Shown in pieces: positions 59,995-64,000 of a stretch of 64,000 nt of DNA. The position numbers were made by a program, and so were the translations under genes. Position 1 is the first letter of the stretch, and each line of letters begins with the position of its first letter. Below the pieces are notes generated by a model, which was not told the origin of the DNA, searched no databases, and saw nothing but the letters and a program-made list of their open reading frames with translations. Location: NCBI RefSeq assembly GCF_029051645.1, contig NZ_JAACFS010000001.1, positions 372,001-436,000 of the forward strand, in the 5' to 3' direction. The stretch comes from Bradyrhizobium sp. CSA112 (GTDB lineage Bacteria; Pseudomonadota; Alphaproteobacteria; Rhizobiales; Xanthobacteraceae).

Positions 59995-61149
59995 ATGACA
60001 CGGACTTTCAAAACTATTCCGGCGATTGCGCTGGCGGTCGGCTTGCTGGGTGGTGCCGCCGAGGCTCAGACCATCAAAATCGGCGTCAATGAACCTCTAA
60101 CGGGTGCATTCGCGGCGTCCGGTACCTACGTCGTCAACGGCGCCAGGATCGCGGCCGATGAGATCAACGCAAAGGGCGGCATTCTCGGCAAGAAGCTCGA
60201 ACTCGTCATCGAGGACAACAAGAGCAATCCGACCGAAGCAGCCGCCGTCGCCGAAAAGCTGATCACGAGCGACAAGGTGCCGGTGCTGATGGGAGCATGG
60301 GGCTCGAGCCTGACGCTTGCCGTGATGCCCAAGCTGATGGAATACGAAACGCCGATGGTGGTCGAGACCTCCTCATCGGGCAAGATCACCACGACCGGCA
60401 ACCCCTATATCTTCCGCATCTCGCCGCCGTCGGCGATCGAGGCTGCGGCGTTCAAGGGGATCGTCGACAAACTCGAATTGAAGAAGGTCGATTTCCTGGT
60501 CATCAACAATGACTGGGGTCGCGGTACCGCTGAAGACTTCAGCAAGATGATGAAGGAAAAGGGGATCACGGTCGGGGCCATCGAGACCATGGATCAGGGC
60601 GCCCAGGACATGAGCGCGCAGCTTTCCAAGCTGAAGGGCACCGATTCCGAGACCATCATCGTGACCACAGCGGTGGACCAGCTCACGCTGATCTTCAAAC
60701 AGGCCGCAGCACTCGGCCTCAAGAAGCGCATCATCACCACCGGCGGTTCGCAGAACCCGGATCAGATCATCGCGCAGGCGGGTGCCGCCGCCAACGGCAC
60801 CATGCATCTGACGACCTTCCTGCCCTGGTTCCCCGAGAAGACGCCGAACCCGGAGGCGACCAGCTATTTTATCGCGGAATGGAAGAAGCGCGGCTACGAC
60901 TTCGCCGGCTGCACCGAAAGCTTCCGTGGCTATGACGGTATCCGCACCGCGGCGGCGGCGATCGAAAAGGCAGGCAAGGCGGAGCCTGCGGCGATCAAGG
61001 CGGCACTTTGGGACATCAAGGTGAAGGGCCTCAACGGCGACATCGTGTTCCGCAAGTCCGGTCCGCAAGGCAAGGAAAGCGGTCAGAGCCAGCCCAACGT
61101 TTATCTGATCGAAATCACCGACGGCAAGATCGGCATGAAGACGCTCTGA
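59995..61149 (+). CDS. ABC transporter substrate-binding protein, branched-chain amino acid (Liv) family
   Basis: A 384-residue periplasmic binding protein with a signal peptide (MTRTFKTIPAIALAVGLLGG, cut near AAEAQ). Mature start IKIGVNEPLTGAFAASG and DEINAKGGILGKKLELVIED are typical of the type I Liv family; the pocket segment ETSSSGKITT replaces the usual amino-acid-binding residues, so the ligand may not be a branched-chain amino acid. Aromatic compounds are known ligands in this family. Start ATG has GGAG six bases upstream. It heads the Liv block in the MarR-controlled operon. Confidence 0.93.
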   Translation: MTRTFKTIPAIALAVGLLGGAAEAQTIKIGVNEPLTGAFAASGTYVVNGARIAADEINAKGGILGKKLELVIEDNKSNPTEAAAVAEKLITSDKVPVLMGAWGSSLTLAVMPKLMEYETPMVVETSSSGKITTTGNPYIFRISPPSAIEAAAFKGIVDKLELKKVDFLVINNDWGRGTAEDFSKMMKEKGITVGAIETMDQGAQDMSAQLSKLKGTDSETIIVTTAVDQLTLIFKQAAALGLKKRIITTGGSQNPDQIIAQAGAAANGTMHLTTFLPWFPEKTPNPEATSYFIAEWKKRGYDFAGCTESFRGYDGIRTAAAAIEKAGKAEPAAIKAALWDIKVKGLNGDIVFRKSGPQGKESGQSQPNVYLIEITDGKIGMKTL

Positions 61150-61167
61150 CGTCACGTTACTGACGGC

Positions 61168-61193
61168 GAGGGCCGCGGCAGACGGCGGCCCTC
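61168..61193 (+). repeat. Intercistronic hairpin after the binding-protein gene
   Basis: GAGGGCCGC and GCGGCCCTC, nine-base perfect arms, eight-base loop, 19 bases after the stop. No T-run. Position suggests 3' protection of the binding-protein message or partial termination before the permease genes. Confidence 0.7.
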
Positions 61194-61221
61194 GACGGCA
61201 TCAGGATATCTGGGAGCCACC

Positions 61222-62094
61222 TTGAGCGAGTTTCTGCAACATCTGATCAACATGCTGGTGCTCGGCGGCACCTATGCGCTGCTGGGCATCGGTCTCACCT
61301 TGATCTTCGGCATCATGAACGTCGTGAACTTCACGCATGGGGTGCTGTATACGTTCGGCGCCTACATCATGTTCATCGTGGTGCATCAGCTCGGAGTTAA
61401 CTTCTTCCTGGCGCTGCCGCTTGCCGTCGTGGCCGGCTGGCTTCTTGGGGCGGTGATCGAGCTGACCTTGCTGCGCCCGCTGCGCGGCTCCGATATCGAC
61501 ACGACCATGCTTGTCATGATCGGCGCCTGGATCGCGATGCAGTCCGGCGCTCTGTGGATATGGGGCGGCGTGGCGAAATCGGTGACCACGCCGTTCCCCG
61601 AGGCGCCGCTGGTACTGGGGCCGGTCTCGGTGTCCTGGCTGCGGCTGTTCGTGCTTGCGGCGGCGGCGATGCTGATCGTCGTCACCTATCTCCTGATCAA
61701 CAGGACAAAGCTCGGCTGTGCGATGCGGGCGACGTTTCAGGATCAGGACACCGCCTCGCTGATGGGCGTCAATGTCGACCTGATCTACACCTCGACCTTC
61801 GCGATCGGTTCGAGCCTTGCCGCCGCGGCAGGCGCGCTGCTCGGTCCCGTCTACGTGATCTTCCCGCAGATGGGCGATCTCGCCGCCGTCAAGGCATTCG
61901 CGATCGTGATCCTCGGCGGGCTCGGCAACATCACCGGCGCGGTGATCGGCGGCTTCGTCCTGGCTTTGGCGGAGGAACTGGGCGCCGGCTATGTTTCGTC
62001 GGGGTACCGCGACGCCATGGGCTTTTTGATCATTATCGCGGTTCTGATCTTCAAGCCGACCGGACTTTTCGCGCGCTCGGAGCGCGTCGGATGA
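61222..62094 (+). CDS. Branched-chain-type ABC permease LivH
   Basis: A 290-residue inner-membrane permease with about eight hydrophobic helices: LINMLVLGGTYALLGIGLTL, IFGIMNVVNFTHGVLYTFG, and the conserved cytoplasmic ATFQDQDTASLMGVN with ILGGLGNITGAVIGG. The start is TTG at 61222 with GGGAG five bases upstream. Its stop overlaps the LivM start by ATGA. Confidence 0.95.
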   Translation: MSEFLQHLINMLVLGGTYALLGIGLTLIFGIMNVVNFTHGVLYTFGAYIMFIVVHQLGVNFFLALPLAVVAGWLLGAVIELTLLRPLRGSDIDTTMLVMIGAWIAMQSGALWIWGGVAKSVTTPFPEAPLVLGPVSVSWLRLFVLAAAAMLIVVTYLLINRTKLGCAMRATFQDQDTASLMGVNVDLIYTSTFAIGSSLAAAAGALLGPVYVIFPQMGDLAAVKAFAIVILGGLGNITGAVIGGFVLALAEELGAGYVSSGYRDAMGFLIIIAVLIFKPTGLFARSERVG

Positions 62095-63137
62095 AGTCAG
62101 CGATCGCCATTCTCACAGTCGTCGCGTTCGCATCGGTGCCGCTCTGGCTGCGCGATCCATATCTCATGAATGCGCTGATCACGACGGGCATCTTCATCAT
62201 CGGTGCGATGAGCCTCAATCTGCTGCTCGGGTTCACCGGCCAGCTCAGCCTCGGTCACATCGCGTTCTTCGGCATCGGCGCCTATGTCAGCGCATTGACG
62301 TCGCTTGGCTTTGACGTCGGCTTGCCCTTCGGCTTCCGCATTGTTCATGTGCCCTGGCCGCCGATCGTGGGCTTTGTATTGGCCATCGTCGTTGCGGGAT
62401 TATGCGGATACCTCGTGGGGCTGCTCTCGTTTCGGGTCCGCGGCGCCTATTTCGTGATCGTGACGATTTCCTTTGCCGAAGTGGTACGGCTGGTGGCGCT
62501 GAACTGGGTCGAGCTGACGCAGGGACCGTTGGCGCTGACCAACATTCCCTCGATTACAATCGGATTGCCAGGTCTTGGAGATCTGACCCTCCGCACCAAG
62601 CTGCAGAACTACTACCTCGTGCTTGCCGTCGCTGTTGTCACCTATGTGCTGATCTCGCGCCTGGTCCATTCGCATTTCGGCCGCGCCATGCGCGGGCTGA
62701 TGGAAAACGAAACACTGGCGGTATCCGTCGGCATCGACGTGACAAGGACGCTCACGCTGGCGGCCGTGATCTCGGCCGGGATCGCAGGCGCAGCCGGCAG
62801 TCTTTATGCACACTACATCCGGATCATCGATCCCGAGGTGTTCGCCTTCATCAACACGGTGACGATGGTGATCATGGTCATCACCGGCGGCAAGGGATCG
62901 CTCGCCGGGCCTGTCGTCGGCGGCATGATCTTCGGGCTGTTGCCTGTGTTTCTGCGTCCGATCATGGCGCCGGAGGCGCAATGGATCGCCTATGGCGGCG
63001 TGCTGATCGTCATCCTGTTCGTATTGCCGCGCGGCATCGTACCGTCGCTGGCGCTCCGATTTCGGAAACCGAAGAGCCGGGCCGAGACGCTTGCCCCGGT
63101 CGCCTTTTCCGAACGCGACGCCAAGGAGCACGCGTGA
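62091..63137 (+). CDS. Branched-chain-type ABC permease LivM
   Basis: A 348-residue permease. Hallmarks are SLNLLLGFTGQLSLGHIAFF, RVRGAYFVIVTISFAEVVR, GRAMRGLMENETLAVSVGID and ITGGKGSLAGPVVGG. Ten or so hydrophobic segments. Pairs with LivH to form the translocation path. The start overlaps LivH by ATGA, and the stop shares a base with the LivG start (TGATG). Confidence 0.95.
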   Translation: MKSAIAILTVVAFASVPLWLRDPYLMNALITTGIFIIGAMSLNLLLGFTGQLSLGHIAFFGIGAYVSALTSLGFDVGLPFGFRIVHVPWPPIVGFVLAIVVAGLCGYLVGLLSFRVRGAYFVIVTISFAEVVRLVALNWVELTQGPLALTNIPSITIGLPGLGDLTLRTKLQNYYLVLAVAVVTYVLISRLVHSHFGRAMRGLMENETLAVSVGIDVTRTLTLAAVISAGIAGAAGSLYAHYIRIIDPEVFAFINTVTMVIMVITGGKGSLAGPVVGGMIFGLLPVFLRPIMAPEAQWIAYGGVLIVILFVLPRGIVPSLALRFRKPKSRAETLAPVAFSERDAKEHA

Positions 63138-63913
63138 TGACGGCGATCGCCTTGGAGGTCGAGAAGGTCGCTGTGCACTTCGGCGGGCTCGTCGCACTCT
63201 CGGACATGAACTTCACGGTCGGCGAGGGCGAGATCGTCAGCCTGATCGGGCCAAACGGCGCTGGCAAGACGACGGCGTTCAACGTCGTTACCGGCTTTCT
63301 GGATCCGACCCACGGCGCCGTGAGCTATCGCGGGACGTCGCTCAACGGATTGAAGCCGCATCAGATCGCCGATCTCGGCTTGATCCGCACCTTCCAGCGC
63401 ACCAGTGTGTTTCCGAACGACACCGTTTACGACAATCTGCTGGTCGGGCTGCATCGCCAGGGCAGGGTGAGCCTGCTCGAGGCCATTATGGGCCTGCCGC
63501 GCGCCCGGTCGTCGCAGCGGCGTTTGCGGGAGCGGGCCAGCGAACTGGTCGAATGGGTCGGCCTCGAACGCCGCGCCCACGATCTTGCGGGCTCGCTGTC
63601 CTACGGCGAGCAGCGGCTTGTCGGCGTGGCGCTGGCGCTGGCCGCCGAGCCGTCGATGCTGCTGCTCGATGAGCCGGTCTCCGGCATGAACGCCTCGGAA
63701 ACGCACACCTTCGTGCAGTTGGTCCGCAACATCCGGGATCGCGGCGTCACCATCCTGCTCGTCGAGCACGACATGCCGATGGTGATGAGTGTCTCCGATA
63801 GGATAGTGGTGCTGAACTACGGCCGGATCATTGCCGAGGGGACGCCGAACGTGATCCGGAACGATCCGGCCGTCATCGAGGCCTATCTCGGGCAGGGAGC
63901 GACACGTGCTTGA
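63137..63913 (+). CDS. Branched-chain-type ABC ATPase LivG
   Basis: A 258-residue ATPase: Walker A GPNGAGKTT, Q-loop RTFQRTSVF, the LivG insertion between (LLEAIMGLPRARSS), signature LSYGEQRL, Walker B MLLLDEPVSGMN and H-loop EHDMPMV. Overlaps LivM by one base and LivF by eight. Confidence 0.96.
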   Translation: MTAIALEVEKVAVHFGGLVALSDMNFTVGEGEIVSLIGPNGAGKTTAFNVVTGFLDPTHGAVSYRGTSLNGLKPHQIADLGLIRTFQRTSVFPNDTVYDNLLVGLHRQGRVSLLEAIMGLPRARSSQRRLRERASELVEWVGLERRAHDLAGSLSYGEQRLVGVALALAAEPSMLLLDEPVSGMNASETHTFVQLVRNIRDRGVTILLVEHDMPMVMSVSDRIVVLNYGRIIAEGTPNVIRNDPAVIEAYLGQGATRA

Positions 63914-64000
63914 GATCCGAGACATGGTGTGTGGCTACGGCGGCGTCACGGCATTGCGCGGCATTTCGCTGGAGGTCAAGGCCGGGCAGCTCGTCGCCTT
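63906..64000 (+). CDS. Branched-chain-type ABC ATPase LivF, cut by window edge
   Basis: The first 31 codons of the second Liv ATPase, starting at GTG 63906: reads VLEIRDMVCGYGGVTALRG, then ISLEVKAGQLV, the usual LivF beginning before Walker A. It overlaps LivG by eight bases and continues beyond the window. Confidence 0.9.
   Translation, partial: MLEIRDMVCGYGGVTALRGISLEVKAGQLVA

Noticed and set aside
1..64000. tRNA, rRNA, CRISPR, integrase, transposase or phage genes
   Set aside because: I looked for tRNA-like ends, regularly spaced repeats and recombinase motifs and found none that I could support.

Overview
The window is dense, GC-rich chromosomal DNA of an alphaproteobacterium, most likely Bradyrhizobium or a close relative (Nitrobacteraceae). 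This is an inference from gene content: FixJ/LuxR-type regulators, a rhizobial ECF sigma factor, a hut operon that uses HutF, URC-type uracil catabolism, Cox-type molybdenum hydroxylases, and many ABC and MHS-family transporters. Genes are packed in long operons with frequent ATGA overlaps. I saw no rRNA, tRNA, CRISPR array, intact insertion sequence or prophage.

Region 1 (1-10058, all minus strand) is a nine-gene run: NADH dehydrogenase-like flavoprotein, metallo-beta-lactamase-fold hydrolase, acetoacetate decarboxylase, patatin-like lipase, 3-hydroxybutyrate dehydrogenase, then an EmrAB-like efflux pair (HlyD plus MFS), an HTH-less TetR-related hybrid protein and a truncated SDR. The MFS pump is fused in frame to a TetR-like domain that keeps its own Shine-Dalgarno and ATG. 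Region 2 (10186-23529) is regulatory: two AraC regulators, a PAS histidine kinase with a single-domain response regulator, two nearly identical FixJ/LuxR response regulators about 5 kb apart, a winged-helix ATPase regulator, and an ECF sigma factor. It also holds two enzyme homologues that lack a catalytic residue: a hormone-sensitive-lipase-like protein without its serine and a catalase-like protein without its distal histidine.

Region 3 (23586-32977) is histidine utilisation: hutF and hutC, with a NitT/TauT-type ABC transporter downstream, diverge from hutI-hutH-hutU across a promoter that contains a 16-bp palindrome, the likely HutC operator. hutG is not present. Region 4 (32987-36146) is the URC uracil-degradation set (URC1, URC4 and a divergent uracil phosphoribosyltransferase). 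Region 5 (36664-47937) holds a D-hydantoinase, D-carbamoylase and hydantoin racemase, followed by an epimerase, an SDR, a flavin monooxygenase, a 2Fe-2S reductase, and MOSC, RidA and DJ-1 proteins, an MHS permease and an XRE-cupin regulator.

Region 6 (48231-53400) is a peptide/nickel-type ABC transporter with both ATPases fused in one chain. Region 7 (53508 to the end) is a MarR regulator divergent from an amidohydrolase, a three-gene molybdenum hydroxylase whose iron-sulfur subunit is fused to a CoxG domain, and a branched-chain-type ABC transporter that runs off the window.

The most striking signal is a series of -24/-12 (sigma-54) promoter matches in the right place and orientation in front of the nitrogen-compound operons: 54072 (perfect consensus), 38339 and 47103 (one mismatch each), 48163 (two, both outside GG/GC), with weaker ones at 38405 and 26243. 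At 54096 a perfect palindrome sits on the predicted start site of the best promoter, next to a divergent marR gene. I read regions 3 to 7 as a nitrogen-scavenging island for imidazole, pyrimidine, hydantoin and probably an unidentified N-heterocycle, with regions 5 to 7 under sigma-54 control.
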